Source: Prochlorococcus sp. AG-418-I20 (GTDB taxonomy: Bacteria > Cyanobacteriota > Cyanobacteriia > PCC-6307 > Cyanobiaceae). Taken from it: a DNA stretch of 64,000 nucleotides. Every line of letters begins with the position of its first letter. The first letter of the stretch is position 1. The translations under genes were made by a program, and so were the position numbers. This document shows, one piece after another, positions 53,154 through 61,253 of the stretch. The notes beneath the pieces were generated by a model that saw only the letters and a program-made list of their open reading frames with translations, was not told the origin of the DNA and ran no database searches. The stretch lies in assembly GCA_003214175.1 (NCBI GenBank), contig QCLZ01000002.1:1-64000 (forward strand). The letters run 5' to 3'.

Positions 53154-53181
53154 AAGGGATCAGTTGGATGATCCCTTTTTT
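53154..53181 (+). terminator. Intrinsic terminator of the groESL operon
   Basis: AAGGGATCA (53154-53162) and TGATCCCTT (53169-53177) form a perfect 9-bp stem with loop GTTGGA, followed by a T-run through 53181. It sits 33 nt after the groL1 stop. Its placement before the convergent secG gene means it could also terminate that transcript, since the stem is symmetrical and preceded by AA. Confidence 0.85.
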
Positions 53182-53194
53182 AATGCGAACCTTA

Positions 53195-53419
53195 TCAAAT
53201 CCAGCCAGCGCTAAGAATAATTGCGAGAGACAAAAATATAACTAAAAAAGTCCATGTTATTTTGTTTAGAGATGCTTCTGCGCTACTTGCGCTATTAAAC
53301 ATTGAGCTTCCACTTGCAGCAATTCCTCCCATCCCGTCACCTTTGGGGCTATGTAGTAAAACTAAAAGTATTAGAAGAACTCCTGAAAATACCCATATCC
53401 AACTAAAAATTTGAATCAT
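53195..53419 (-). CDS. secG: Protein translocase subunit SecG
   Basis: A 74-residue accessory subunit of the SecYEG channel. Two hydrophobic helices (WIWVFSGVLLILLVLLH near 6-22 and LNKITWTFLVIFLSLAIILS near 51-70) flank the conserved polar loop SPKGDGMGGIAASGSSMFNSA. It lies 22 nt downstream of gpmI and is probably co-transcribed with it. Confidence 0.95.
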   Translation of the reverse strand: MIQIFSWIWVFSGVLLILLVLLHSPKGDGMGGIAASGSSMFNSASSAEASLNKITWTFLVIFLSLAIILSAGWI

Positions 53420-53441
53420 TGTTTATAAGTTTGTATTACTT

Positions 53442-55064
53442 TTATACGTGTTGTACTACTTTATTATAACCTTTTAACTCGATTTCTTTAATTAGAGATT
53501 TTCCTGTCATTTCTTTCGGAATAGGGAGATTTAATAACTGTAATAAAGTCGGCGCAATATCGGCCAAGCCAGCATCATCTCTTAAATTAACCTCATTCCC
53601 CATATTTGGAATTTTTCTTTTTTCACCTTCAATAAAAATTAATGGAACTTTATTAATAGTGTGTGCCGTCCATGGTTCTCCTGAAGGACCTTTCATTAGC
53701 TCTGCGTTACCATGGTCTGCTGTTATGAGAATGCTTCCACCCATTTCTCCTGTAGCATTAACAATTTGACCTATACATTTATCAACTTTTTCTATAGCTT
53801 TAACTGTCGCATCCATGTTGCCTGTATGACCTACCATATCAGGATTAGCAAAATTAATTACAACAAACGCATAGTTGCCACTTTTAATTGCTTTAGAGCA
53901 ACTAATAGTTAATTCTTCGGCAGACATTTCAGGTTCCATATCATAAGTTGCGACTCTCGGAGATGGAATTAAATGTCTCTCTTCTCCTGGTAAAGGAATT
54001 TCAACTCCTCCATTGAAAAAATAAGTTACGTGAGGATATTTCTCTGTTTCTGCGGTTCTGTACTGCTTAAGTCCATTTTCTGATACTATTTGGCCGATGA
54101 AATTATTTAGAGGTTCAGGGGGAAATGCAACTTTAACAGTCGAGTTTGAGTCATATTGAGTAAAACTAACTAAATCTAGATTTGGAAAGATTTTTCTTTC
54201 AAAGTCTGAGAAGTCACTTTCTGATAGAGATTTAATTATTTGTCTTGCTCTATCTGGACGGAAGTTAAAACAAATCATGCTATCACCATCTTTAAGATAG
54301 TCATCGGACAATCGTATGGGTTCTATAAATTCATCTGTAATATTTTTTTCATAACTTTTTTTAATGTAATCTTGAGGAGAAATATTTGTTTTTTTAATAT
54401 TTGGATCAGTCAAATTATCATATGCTTTTTCTGTTCTTTCCCATAAAAGATTTCTATCCATCATCCAGTATCTTCCGCATATAGAGGCTATTTCACCTGT
54501 ATGGAATTTTTTTATACATGACTCTATTTGATTTAGATATTTAGATGCACTTTTTGCGGGTGTATCTCTACCATCGGTAATAATGTGTATGGCAACTTTT
54601 TTTATCTCATTATCATATGCCCACTTTATTAAACCTAATAAATGATCAATGTGACTATGTACTCCTCCATCAGAACATAATCCAGTTATGTGCAAAGTGG
54701 AATTCTTTTTCTTTAATGAGTTAATCATCTTATTAAACTCATTAACTGCACCTAGCTTATTATTTTTTACAACATCTGAAATCCTTACAAGTTCTTGTTG
54801 AATAATTCTTCCAGAGCCAATGGTAAGATGCCCTACCTCGGAATTACCCATTTGACCATCAGGGAGACCTACATCAGATCCACTAGCACTTACAAGCGTG
54901 TGAGGATATGCATGCCATAATGAATCCATGATTGGAGTGTTGGCACTTTTTATTGCATTATCGGATAAATCTTCTCTATATCCCCATCCATCTAGGATTG
55001 CTAGAACTACAGGACTCTGAGGAACTTTTAATCTATTTATATTTTCGCTGCTAATATTTGACAT
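53442..55064 (-). CDS. gpmI: 2,3-bisphosphoglycerate-independent phosphoglycerate mutase
   Basis: Interconverts 3- and 2-phosphoglycerate in lower glycolysis, with two Mn ions. From ATG 55064 the protein has 540 residues and begins [18 protein letters not shown]. Motifs are [11 protein letters not shown] near 22-32, the phospho-Ser in [17 protein letters not shown] near 69-85, [10 protein letters not shown] near 157-166, and the C-terminal metal site [10 protein letters not shown] near 448-457. The frame extends upstream to 55121, but the longer N-terminus is atypical. Confidence 0.94.
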   Translation of the reverse strand: MSNISSENINRLKVPQSPVVLAILDGWGYREDLSDNAIKSANTPIMDSLWHAYPHTLVSASGSDVGLPDGQMGNSEVGHLTIGSGRIIQQELVRISDVVKNNKLGAVNEFNKMINSLKKKNSTLHITGLCSDGGVHSHIDHLLGLIKWAYDNEIKKVAIHIITDGRDTPAKSASKYLNQIESCIKKFHTGEIASICGRYWMMDRNLLWERTEKAYDNLTDPNIKKTNISPQDYIKKSYEKNITDEFIEPIRLSDDYLKDGDSMICFNFRPDRARQIIKSLSESDFSDFERKIFPNLDLVSFTQYDSNSTVKVAFPPEPLNNFIGQIVSENGLKQYRTAETEKYPHVTYFFNGGVEIPLPGEERHLIPSPRVATYDMEPEMSAEELTISCSKAIKSGNYAFVVINFANPDMVGHTGNMDATVKAIEKVDKCIGQIVNATGEMGGSILITADHGNAELMKGPSGEPWTAHTINKVPLIFIEGEKRKIPNMGNEVNLRDDAGLADIAPTLLQLLNLPIPKEMTGKSLIKEIELKGYNKVVQHV

Positions 55065-55201
55065 ATTTAGATCAAATCCATTGTTAAGTGATCCAATCTT
55101 AAATTTAGCTTTAAAAGCCACTATTTAACAATTTATATTTAAAATAGTTAGCTTTTGCTAATTTATGAAAATATTGAGCGAATTTTATTTATTGATAAAT
55201 C

Positions 55202-55738
55202 ATGTCCAATAAAACAAAAAGGATTGTAATACTGACTGAAGTTGAGCTTAAAAAAACTCTTTCACGACTAACTTTTGAAATTATTGAAAGTGTAAGAAAT
55301 CTTGAAAAACTTCTTTTGGTTGGAATACCCACAAGAGGAATTGATCTAGCCAAAGTTATAGAAAAAGAATTATTCAGTAAGACAGGCGTAAAAATAAAAA
55401 GAGGTATAATCGATCCAACTTTTTACAGAGATGATCAAAGTAGAGTTGGAACACGTTTAATAAAAGCAACTGATATTCCTATCCCTATTGAGGAGCAAGA
55501 AATTCTTTTAATAGATGACGTAATTTATACAGGAAGAACAATTAGAGCAGCAATGGATGCTCTCTATTCATGGGGCAGACCTCAAAGAGTTATGTTATTA
55601 GTAATGGTTGATAGAGGGCATCGAGAATTACCTATTCAACCAGATTTTTGTGGTAAAAAAGTGCCAACTAGTAAAAGCGAAAGTATTAATTTGCGACTAA
55701 ATAATGTTGATAATGAGGAAGGAGTTTTTCTCGAATAG
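55202..55738 (+). CDS. pyrR: Bifunctional pyrimidine regulator/uracil phosphoribosyltransferase PyrR
   Basis: A 178-residue PRTase-fold protein. The PRPP-binding motif ILLIDDVIYTGRTIRAAMDAL lies near 101-121, with VGIPTRGIDLAKVIE near 40-54 and DPTFYRDDQSRVG near 76-88, as in PyrR. In Bacillus it binds pyr mRNA leaders; in cyanobacteria its regulatory role is less certain and salvage activity may be residual. It stands alone, away from other pyr genes here. Confidence 0.93.
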   Translation: MSNKTKRIVILTEVELKKTLSRLTFEIIESVRNLEKLLLVGIPTRGIDLAKVIEKELFSKTGVKIKRGIIDPTFYRDDQSRVGTRLIKATDIPIPIEEQEILLIDDVIYTGRTIRAAMDALYSWGRPQRVMLLVMVDRGHRELPIQPDFCGKKVPTSKSESINLRLNNVDNEEGVFLE

Positions 55739-55745
55739 CTTGTAA

Positions 55746-57311
55746 TTAAAAAATATTTCCTAAGTTATATTCTCCCAATAATTCATCTTTGATATCGAAA
55801 CACTTAACCGATAAATCTGCTTTTTTATTAATTTTGAAGAAAAGTGTTAAGTTATCTTCTCCAATATTAGATTCATTTTCTAATACTATCTTAAATGGTT
55901 TTTTGTCCCATTGAATAATTTTTTCTTGACTTTGGACCTCTGATAATTTTGGTAATCCATTTTCAAAAATTACATCATATTCTCTTTCCTTTTTTGTTTC
56001 TCCAATTATTATTTCAAACACTTTTTGGTTATTTTGACTTGCTTGAAGGATAAGTTTAAATGGATTTTCAGTAGGCCATGTTTGACCTTTGCAAAAAATA
56101 GGATGCCAAAAGTGTGTTTGTTCTCTTCTATTAAATAATCTTATGGATAATCCTTTGGTTAATATGTCTTTAATCTTTACTCCTGGGGTCATAGCTAAAG
56201 CACCTAAAGCTATTGATTCAATAGGAGGCGGTGACTTTATTTCAATTTTTGATATCTTTTGAGTTATCCATTCTTTAATTAACGGTATTTGAGTTCCCCC
56301 TCCAACCAAAATAATTGCACTTAAGTCATCTACTGTGCAGAATTTGCCTCTGGCTTGATTTAATAGATCTTTCAGTAAGGAGTTCAGGTGATTAATCAGA
56401 TTATTCTCAATAATAATTTTCTCAAATATTTCTTTACTGAGGCGGAATTCCTTCTCTTTATTTTCTTGGATTAATAATTGTATTGGATATTCATTTTCTT
56501 TGACTGTTGTAGAGCTGAGCTTACATTTTATTTCTTCTGCCTTTAATAAATTAGCTCCATATTTATTGTCTGTAATAAAATAATCAACGATCCATTGATC
56601 AATATCTTGGCCACCAATTTTTGACCCTGTTTTACTTATTATTTCGGCACATCTTAATTTTTGTTTTGAAATTGAGCTGACATCATTCCCTTTAAATTTT
56701 AATAGTTCAGCTATAGGTCCAGATTTTCCTTCTCCTCCTTCTATTTTGACTATGTTCATATCGATAGTGCTTCCACCAATATCTAATGTCATAATTTTGG
56801 AGCCGAATGGTACATCAATACCTAAACTTGCCGCAGTGGGCTCATCAACTAGAGCTATTTCATCTACAGATATATCCTTGCAAAGATTAACTAACCATTC
56901 TCTATAACCTTTGTATGTATCAATTGGAGCAGTTAAAACAAGTCTCTTGATTTCGTATTCTTTAGGAATATTTGCCCATAAAAATTTAAAGAATTTTTCT
57001 CCAGATTCACTAGGGCTTAAAAATTTTTTTTGCTTAATTTTTTCAATCGGATTTCCAATTAATCTTTTAAAATTAGAATGAAAAAATTTATCTGAATTTG
57101 AGTTATTTTTCATCTTTAGAGCACTTATTCCGATTTTAATAGTTTTTGAAGACTCCTCGAACCAAACTGCGGTAGGAATCACCCCTGGAGATGATGTAAT
57201 ATTTGGTATTTCAACTAATACAGAATTTGTATCTTTTTGATCTTGAAAAGCTATTACAGTATTAGTATTACCTATATCAATAGCAAGTGTTCCTAATAAA
57301 TTATTTTCCAT
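55746..57311 (-). CDS. Divergent Hsp70-like protein
   Basis: A 521-residue actin/Hsp70-fold protein. Phosphate and adenosine loops are present: LAIDIGNTNTVIAFQ near 9-23, VDEPTAASLGIDVPFGS near 159-175, TLDIGGSTIDMNIV near 179-192 and ILVGGGTQIPLIKEW near 334-348. Identity to DnaK outside these blocks is low, and the protein lacks the full substrate-binding lid and C-terminal tail, ending soon after a short beta-rich region. Likely a specialised chaperone; clients unknown. Divergent from rpoZ. Confidence 0.88.
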   Translation of the reverse strand: MENNLLGTLAIDIGNTNTVIAFQDQKDTNSVLVEIPNITSSPGVIPTAVWFEESSKTIKIGISALKMKNNSNSDKFFHSNFKRLIGNPIEKIKQKKFLSPSESGEKFFKFLWANIPKEYEIKRLVLTAPIDTYKGYREWLVNLCKDISVDEIALVDEPTAASLGIDVPFGSKIMTLDIGGSTIDMNIVKIEGGEGKSGPIAELLKFKGNDVSSISKQKLRCAEIISKTGSKIGGQDIDQWIVDYFITDNKYGANLLKAEEIKCKLSSTTVKENEYPIQLLIQENKEKEFRLSKEIFEKIIIENNLINHLNSLLKDLLNQARGKFCTVDDLSAIILVGGGTQIPLIKEWITQKISKIEIKSPPPIESIALGALAMTPGVKIKDILTKGLSIRLFNRREQTHFWHPIFCKGQTWPTENPFKLILQASQNNQKVFEIIIGETKKEREYDVIFENGLPKLSEVQSQEKIIQWDKKPFKIVLENESNIGEDNLTLFFKINKKADLSVKCFDIKDELLGEYNLGNIF

Positions 57312-57406
57312 TAAAAATCTTTAGTTCTATTAAGTTCGTTTTGTAATGAATATTTTGAATCGGTCCAATAAATTGTAGAATAAGTTTATAGTAATATATT
57401 TTTTTA

Positions 57407-57643
57407 ATGAACATATCAAATAATCAGGGAATTGATTCCAATGATCTTGCTAAGAGAGGGGAAAGTTTAATAAGAAAATCAACTAATAGATACTTAACTA
57501 CAGTGAGAATTGCATTCAGGGCTAAACAAAGGCGTTTCGATGATTTTGATGGGTTATTAGAGGAGTCAACCATTAAACCTGTTCAAAGGTCTATTATTGA
57601 ATTAAGTGATGAACAAGATCAACCAGATTTACTTCCTGGTTGA
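57407..57643 (+). CDS. rpoZ: RNA polymerase omega subunit
   Basis: A 78-residue cyanobacterial omega. The helix [34 protein letters not shown], in the first 44 residues, matches the omega core that wraps the beta' C-terminus, with a short acidic tail ending DLLPG. An AT-rich -10-like TATAGTAAT lies just upstream. The DUF1818 start codon overlaps its stop. Confidence 0.92.
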   Translation: MNISNNQGIDSNDLAKRGESLIRKSTNRYLTTVRIAFRAKQRRFDDFDGLLEESTIKPVQRSIIELSDEQDQPDLLPG

Positions 57644-58017
57644 CTTTGTTAGAAGAGCAAAAAAAATGGAGATTGCTTAAAGATTTCAAAAAAGGAAAAT
57701 TCTGCTTTTTGATTGGTGTTGAGAATTGGTCTGTAGAGTTAAAAAAAAGTGAATTTGACTCTCTCTGTCTCTCACTCCTAAAAATTAATCAACAGCTCTT
57801 AGGAATTAAGGATGAATTAATGGATGAAGAATCTATTACTTTGGAATTAGAACAGCTACCTTGGTACATTTTATTAGAAGGAAAAAAGAATGAATGGAGT
57901 TTAATGTTTGTTTTTGAAAGCCAAGAACAGACTAGATCTTTCGAAATGTATTGGCCTATACCAATAGCACAAAAATTATTCCATGAAATAAAAAAAATGT
58001 GGGAATCAATGGATTAA
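57640..58017 (+). CDS. DUF1818 family protein
   Basis: A 125-residue soluble protein starting at TTG 57640 inside the rpoZ stop (TTGA overlap). [30 protein letters not shown] near 10-39, the [27 protein letters not shown] segment near 61-90 and the C-terminal [15 protein letters not shown] match the cyanobacterial DUF1818 family. Coupling to rpoZ is the main clue to context; biochemical function is unknown. Confidence 0.85.
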   Translation: MTLLEEQKKWRLLKDFKKGKFCFLIGVENWSVELKKSEFDSLCLSLLKINQQLLGIKDELMDEESITLELEQLPWYILLEGKKNEWSLMFVFESQEQTRSFEMYWPIPIAQKLFHEIKKMWESMD

Positions 58018-58059
58018 AAAATAAATAAAATCGGAAGTTTTGAAAAATATTTCCCCGTC

Positions 58060-58133
58060 CTTGGAAAATTTTTTCACAACTTTTCCACAACATTTTTTTG
58101 AAAAATATCTAATGACCTCATGTATGTGGAAAA
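58060..58133. other. Cluster of DnaA-box-like sequences in a 311-bp gene-free gap
   Basis: The gap 58018-58328 holds no gene that I can support. Within it TTTTCCACA occurs exactly at 58081-58089 (plus) and again at 58125-58133 on the minus strand (TGTGGAAAA). TTTTTCACA at 58070-58078 has one mismatch, and 58060-58068 is a weaker minus-strand match. TTTTCCACA is the DnaA-box form used in cyanobacteria. The rest is AT-rich with no clear hairpin. Whether DnaA binds here is untested. Confidence 0.4.
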
Positions 58134-58328
58134 CTTCTTTTTTTATATAATTCTTTATATTTCAATAGGATTCATATACGAAAAAATATTTTCATCGAAA
58201 CCCCTTGTTAAAACATGATTCTCACTATTCTATTATCTGAGACTGTTTCTTATTAACACTTGTTGACGATTGAGTAATTTTGAAGAAAACTGGATCTTGT
58301 AGATTTAAATTTCAACAAGTTTTTAAAT

Positions 58329-58580
58329 ATGTATAAGCAAAATTGTGATGTAAACCAAATAGAATTTAGTAAGGAAGATGAAGTAATTAGTTTTAAATGT
58401 GAACTTCAAGAAAACCTTCAAAAGGCCATGAAGGAATTTCTTGAGGAACATCCTAACTGGGATCAATACAGGATAATACAAGCTGCTATTGCAGGATTTT
58501 TATTGCAAAAAGGTTTCCAAAATAGGGATCTAACTAGACTCTATATTGGAAATATGTTTACGATGAATTTTAAGGATTAA
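58329..58580 (+). CDS. DUF2811 family protein
   Basis: An 83-residue protein. The core VISFKCELQENLQKAMKEFLEEHPNWDQYRIIQAAIAGFLLQKG near 20-63 matches DUF2811, a small cyanobacterial family with a ribbon-helix-like layout, followed by RDLTRLYIGNMF. No cysteine cluster or membrane helix is present. A DNA-binding role is conceivable from the fold pattern but is inference. It lies downstream of the DnaA-box cluster and converges on the EVE gene. Confidence 0.82.
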   Translation: MYKQNCDVNQIEFSKEDEVISFKCELQENLQKAMKEFLEEHPNWDQYRIIQAAIAGFLLQKGFQNRDLTRLYIGNMFTMNFKD

Positions 58581-58586
58581 AATTTT

Positions 58587-59051
58587 TTATATTTTTTTTA
58601 GTATTATTTTTGCAATATCATTTCTTACTGGCAAGATTGATAATCTATTGCCTTTCTTAACAACCAATAAATCATCCTCACTAAACAAAACTTTTAATTC
58701 CGGCAAAGTTAGAATGTGATTTGACTTAGATATGAATTTTACTTTTACACAATCCCATCTCGGATTTTCAAAATTTGATTTTGGATCAAAATACTTGGAA
58801 TCTTTATCGAATTGTGTAGGATCAACAATGTTGAGATCTACTACCTCCATAAGTCCAACTATTCCTGGTGGTTTGCAGTTTGAATGATAGAAAAAAACTT
58901 TATCTCCTTTATTCATATTTCTCATGAAATTTCGAGCTTGATAATTTCTAATACCATCCCATAAAGTTATGCCATCTTTTTTTAAAGAATCTATACTGTA
59001 GGCCTCAGGTTCACTTTTCATTAGCCAGTAGTTAGATTCAGTCATAGTCAT
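58587..59051 (-). CDS. EVE-domain protein
   Basis: A 154-residue single-domain protein of the EVE (formerly DUF55) family, related to PUA and YTH folds that bind modified bases in nucleic acid. NYWLMKSEPEAYSID near 7-21, LWDGIRNYQARNFM near 30-43, GDKVFFYHSNCKPPGIVGL near 49-67 and the DPKSNFENPRWDCVKVKFI segment near 89-107 fit the family. Met1 and Met3 are both possible starts. A truncated second copy of its 5' end lies about 2.3 kb upstream at 61289-61348. Confidence 0.92.
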   Translation of the reverse strand: MTMTESNYWLMKSEPEAYSIDSLKKDGITLWDGIRNYQARNFMRNMNKGDKVFFYHSNCKPPGIVGLMEVVDLNIVDPTQFDKDSKYFDPKSNFENPRWDCVKVKFISKSNHILTLPELKVLFSEDDLLVVKKGNRLSILPVRNDIAKIILKKI

Positions 59052-59552
59052 AATTTGCGGGAAATAGGGCTGCTGGTATGGTGCTGGTATGGCATTCTGT
59101 TAACTTTTTCGTAAGTCAGCCAAATTAAAAGCATTTTATTTAGTTTATCGAACAATATTAGTCGAAGAAAGTTCCCATAAAGGAAAGTGATGGGTGGCAT
59201 GGGGGGACTAGATCTTAAAAAACTACTTGATTATTAATCATCCTCATCAAAAGTTTCAATCAATTTTTTTCTTTTTTTTAAACAATTCATAACTTGCTTA
59301 TAACTCTAAAATGTGATTCTAGTAATGCATTCAATTCTCCTAAAGCAAAGCAGTGGTCTTGGATGCAAATTTTTATAGTCTGCAACTAATCAACTAATCA
59401 TTTTTTGATTTTAAAATAATATTTTATTTTTTCTTATTCGTACCTTATTCAATTCTTAAAGAAGAGTTCATTAAATCTTTTAAACTGAAATTAGCTTCTA
59501 TATTCTCCTCACACGAAATAGAGAAGCTTTTTCTTTTTGAAATAAATTTGGT
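59052..59552. other. Gene-free accessory stretch upstream of the EVE gene
   Basis: A 501-bp stretch with no convincing gene. It includes a perfect tandem 11-mer, TGCTGGTATGG, at 59071-59081 and 59082-59092, about 20 nt before the EVE start. A 14-codon ORF near 59190 (MGGMGGLDLKKLLDY) is too short to call. The remainder is AT-rich with T-runs and no strong inverted repeat that I could find. Confidence 0.5.
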
Positions 59553-59753
59553 ATGACTTATTTTGCAGAGCCAAATTACATAGAATATAACCTTTGGTTT
59601 GATTCAAATATTAATGCAGTTGATTTAATTAACTATTCAGATGAAAATGAATTTTGTAATTTTACGCATAAAAAATTCCATAAAATATCAAGTTTAAATT
59701 TAGTTATTGGTTCCTCAAAATATAAACAAATGATGATTTTTTCTTTTTTCTAA
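59553..59753 (+). CDS. Hypothetical protein, 66 residues
   Basis: ATG 59553 to TAA 59751-59753. The product starts MTYFAEPNYIEYNLWFDSN and is rich in Asn, Asp and aromatic residues, with a short hydrophobic end MMIFSFF. I do not recognise a family. The ribosome-binding region is weak. It may be the intact first part of a decayed gene, because another short acidic reading frame follows at 59783 on the same strand. Confidence 0.4.
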   Translation: MTYFAEPNYIEYNLWFDSNINAVDLINYSDENEFCNFTHKKFHKISSLNLVIGSSKYKQMMIFSFF

Positions 59754-59782
59754 TTTCCTTGCAGAGTTAATGCATTCCTTTA

Positions 59783-59899
59783 TTGTTTTATCTCTCTGAT
59801 TCGGAAATAGAAGAAGTAATAAATGATGGTTCTGAAGTTTTATCAGAAAATAGTTTAATAACTGCCAATATTGATGAGGATGAAGATGATGACGATTAA
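59783..59899 (+). CDS. Short acidic ORF, possible gene remnant
   Basis: From TTG 59783 to TAA 59897-59899, 38 residues: LSDSEIEEVINDGSEVL followed by a very acidic tail DEDEDDDD. The frame differs from that of the preceding 66-residue ORF and cannot be joined to it by a single base change. It looks like the C-terminal end of a former gene. No ribosome-binding site is obvious. Confidence 0.3.
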   Translation: MFYLSDSEIEEVINDGSEVLSENSLITANIDEDEDDDD

Positions 59900-59936
59900 A
59901 GTCAATTAAATCGTTTTTTTAAGATATATAAGCCAT

Positions 59937-60092
59937 CTAAACAATATAGTTTTCATCATTTTCCTCAATACTTGTTTCGACCCATTCAGGCGGATAGTCG
60001 CCAAGTTTGACATATTGATAAAGCTTATCTAGATCTGGATCGTAATAAGTGTCATTGATTTTTGGATCTTTGATTACTTTACTTGGATGCAT
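59937..60092 (-). CDS. Small hypothetical protein, 51 residues
   Basis: ATG 60092 to TAG 59937-59939. The protein starts MHPSKVIKDPKINDTYYDP and continues with DLDKLYQYVKLGDYPPEWVE, then an acidic end. The tyrosine/tryptophan-rich, non-repetitive composition looks like a genuine folded peptide. No family is recognised. It lies downstream of copy A of the repeated leader module, which places its ATG 40 nt past the module's own start codon. Confidence 0.6.
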   Translation of the reverse strand: MHPSKVIKDPKINDTYYDPDLDKLYQYVKLGDYPPEWVETSIEENDENYIV

Positions 60093-60129
60093 AAATAAAA
60101 TCTGATTTATAAAAGTGAATTTTAAAAAT

Positions 60130-60253
60130 CATTTATTGCTTTAAATGGTTTGTCTTCAATATTTAAGGCGTGAAAATAAAGAAGACTTTTAAAAGTTAAG
60201 ATGCCAAGATTAAGGAAAAATTAATTAAAAAATAAATTTGTTTAAAACAATTT
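60130..60253 (-). repeat. Leader module copy A
   Basis: About 120 bp similar to 60533-60660. Shared features from the start-codon side are CAT-TTATT (60130), GTCTTCAATATT-AAGGCGT (60152), the closing GAAGAC (60181-60186), GATTAAG (60208) and TAAAAAATAAATTTGTTTAAAA (60226-60247, one core of the identity). The included ATG at 60132 would encode only MIFKIHFYKSDFIYASK before a stop, so copy A seems to have lost its own ORF. Confidence 0.7.
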
Positions 60254-60280
60254 GACTCATAATTGTTTAGAAAGTAATCA

Positions 60281-60535
60281 CTAAAAAGAAATTTTATCTA
60301 AAGACAAAATATCTTGTACTTTAACCGTATTTAGCTGATCATTATTTTCTAGGTTTTTATACAATCTTCTTGATTGGGGTGATTTAAGTGCGTTATTGTA
60401 ATTTTCAATAAATTCAGAATCATCTAAAAAAGATTCATTTTCTCTTTTAAAACCTTCTGTATAAGGATATTTGATTTGCCCTATCTCTTTTGTTTGATTA
60501 GAGCTTTTGGAAGAAGATGAATTTTTTATAATCAT
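60281..60535 (-). CDS. Hypothetical protein, 84 residues
   Basis: ATG 60535 to TAA 60281-60283. It begins with a Ser-rich segment (MIIKNSSSSKSSNQTKEIG) and continues with a charged helical region (SEFIENYNNALKSPQSRRLY) and a short C-terminal VQDILSLDKISF. Soluble, no family recognised. Its start codon is part of the repeated leader module (copy B), so the promoter and 5' leader are shared in sequence with the neighbouring small gene at 59937-60092 although the proteins are not similar. Confidence 0.6.
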   Translation of the reverse strand: MIIKNSSSSKSSNQTKEIGQIKYPYTEGFKRENESFLDDSEFIENYNNALKSPQSRRLYKNLENNDQLNTVKVQDILSLDKISF

Positions 60536-60660
60536 TTATTAATTTTTTATATTATTGTCTTCAATATTCAAGGCGTAAAAACATTGAAGACAACTTTAAA
60601 CTAAAATAATTGGATTAAGAAGTTATTAAGTAAAAAATAAATTTGTTTAAAAAATTTCTA
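60533..60660 (-). repeat. Leader module copy B
   Basis: Second copy of the module, upstream of and including the start codon of the 84-residue ORF. Here the inverted repeat is longer: GTCTTCAAT (60557-60565) and ATTGAAGAC (60583-60591) are perfect 9-bp complements around 17 bases. The GGCGT between them and the AAAAAATAAATTTGTTTAAAA tract (about 60632-60652) are shared with copy A. It could be a promoter with a structured leader or a small RNA. Confidence 0.7.
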
Positions 60661-60751
60661 AATTTTTAAATTAAATATTTTTTCTAATAGTAAAAAGTTT
60701 ATTTAATAAGAATTTAATTAAGGGTTAACAATAGAGACCTATAAGATAAAC

Positions 60752-60904
60752 ATGAACAAAAATCAACTTATTAACTTCATTACATTTTCAATTCTTGAAA
60801 GTAAAAGAGTTGAAGACAGATTATTTAGAAATAAAATTCATAGTTACCTTACCAAACTAAATAAAAAACAATTAAAAGCAATTACAAGTGAATTTATCAT
60901 TTAA
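60752..60904 (+). CDS. Small hypothetical protein, 50 residues
   Basis: ATG 60752 to TAA 60902-60904. The product MNKNQLINFITFSILESKR... is basic and helical, ending LNKKQLKAITSEFII. It starts soon after an AT-rich region with possible -10 sequence TATAAG at about 60741. No family recognised. It ends 6 nt before the broken lipoprotein gene on the same strand, so the two may have formed one unit. Confidence 0.55.
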   Translation: MNKNQLINFITFSILESKRVEDRLFRNKIHSYLTKLNKKQLKAITSEFII

Positions 60905-60910
60905 AAAAAT

Positions 60911-61253
60911 ATGAAAAAGCTACTGGTTTTTTTTTATTCTTATTCTTACTTCTTGTAGTACTAAAGATGAACTATCCATTACTGATGATAATAAATTATT
61001 TTCTGTAACTAAAGAAACTGCAGTTCTAGTTTGTGGAGGCAAATCCAGAATAATTGAAAGTAAAAATGAAGAAATAATCAAAGTAGAAATCAAGGATTCT
61101 TCGAGTACTGAAAAAGAAAAATTTGTTCAATTTACTATTGTTGAAACTGATAAGAAAGGCGGAAAATATAGAATTATTAATTGTTATCCAAGTGAAGAAC
61201 CACAAGATTCAATAATAAAAACTATTAAGACGAACTATAAATTAAATAACTAG
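60911..61253 (+). pseudogene. Lipoprotein gene with a one-base frameshift in a T9 run
   Basis: ATG 60911 begins MKKLLVFF and then meets a run of nine T (60927-60935). As it stands the frame stops after 15 codons. Removing one T restores an uninterrupted 113-residue lipoprotein: signal peptide with a clean lipobox LTSC and then a polar domain (CSTKDELSITDDNKLFSV onward, with VLVCGGKSRIIES and KGGKYRIINCYPS) to TAG 61251-61253. Three Cys and a secreted, Lys/Glu-rich domain are visible. Function unknown. Confidence 0.7.

Noticed and set aside
59190-59240. 14-codon ORF MGGMGGLDLKKLLDY
   Set aside because: Too short, no ribosome-binding evidence and no family recognised.
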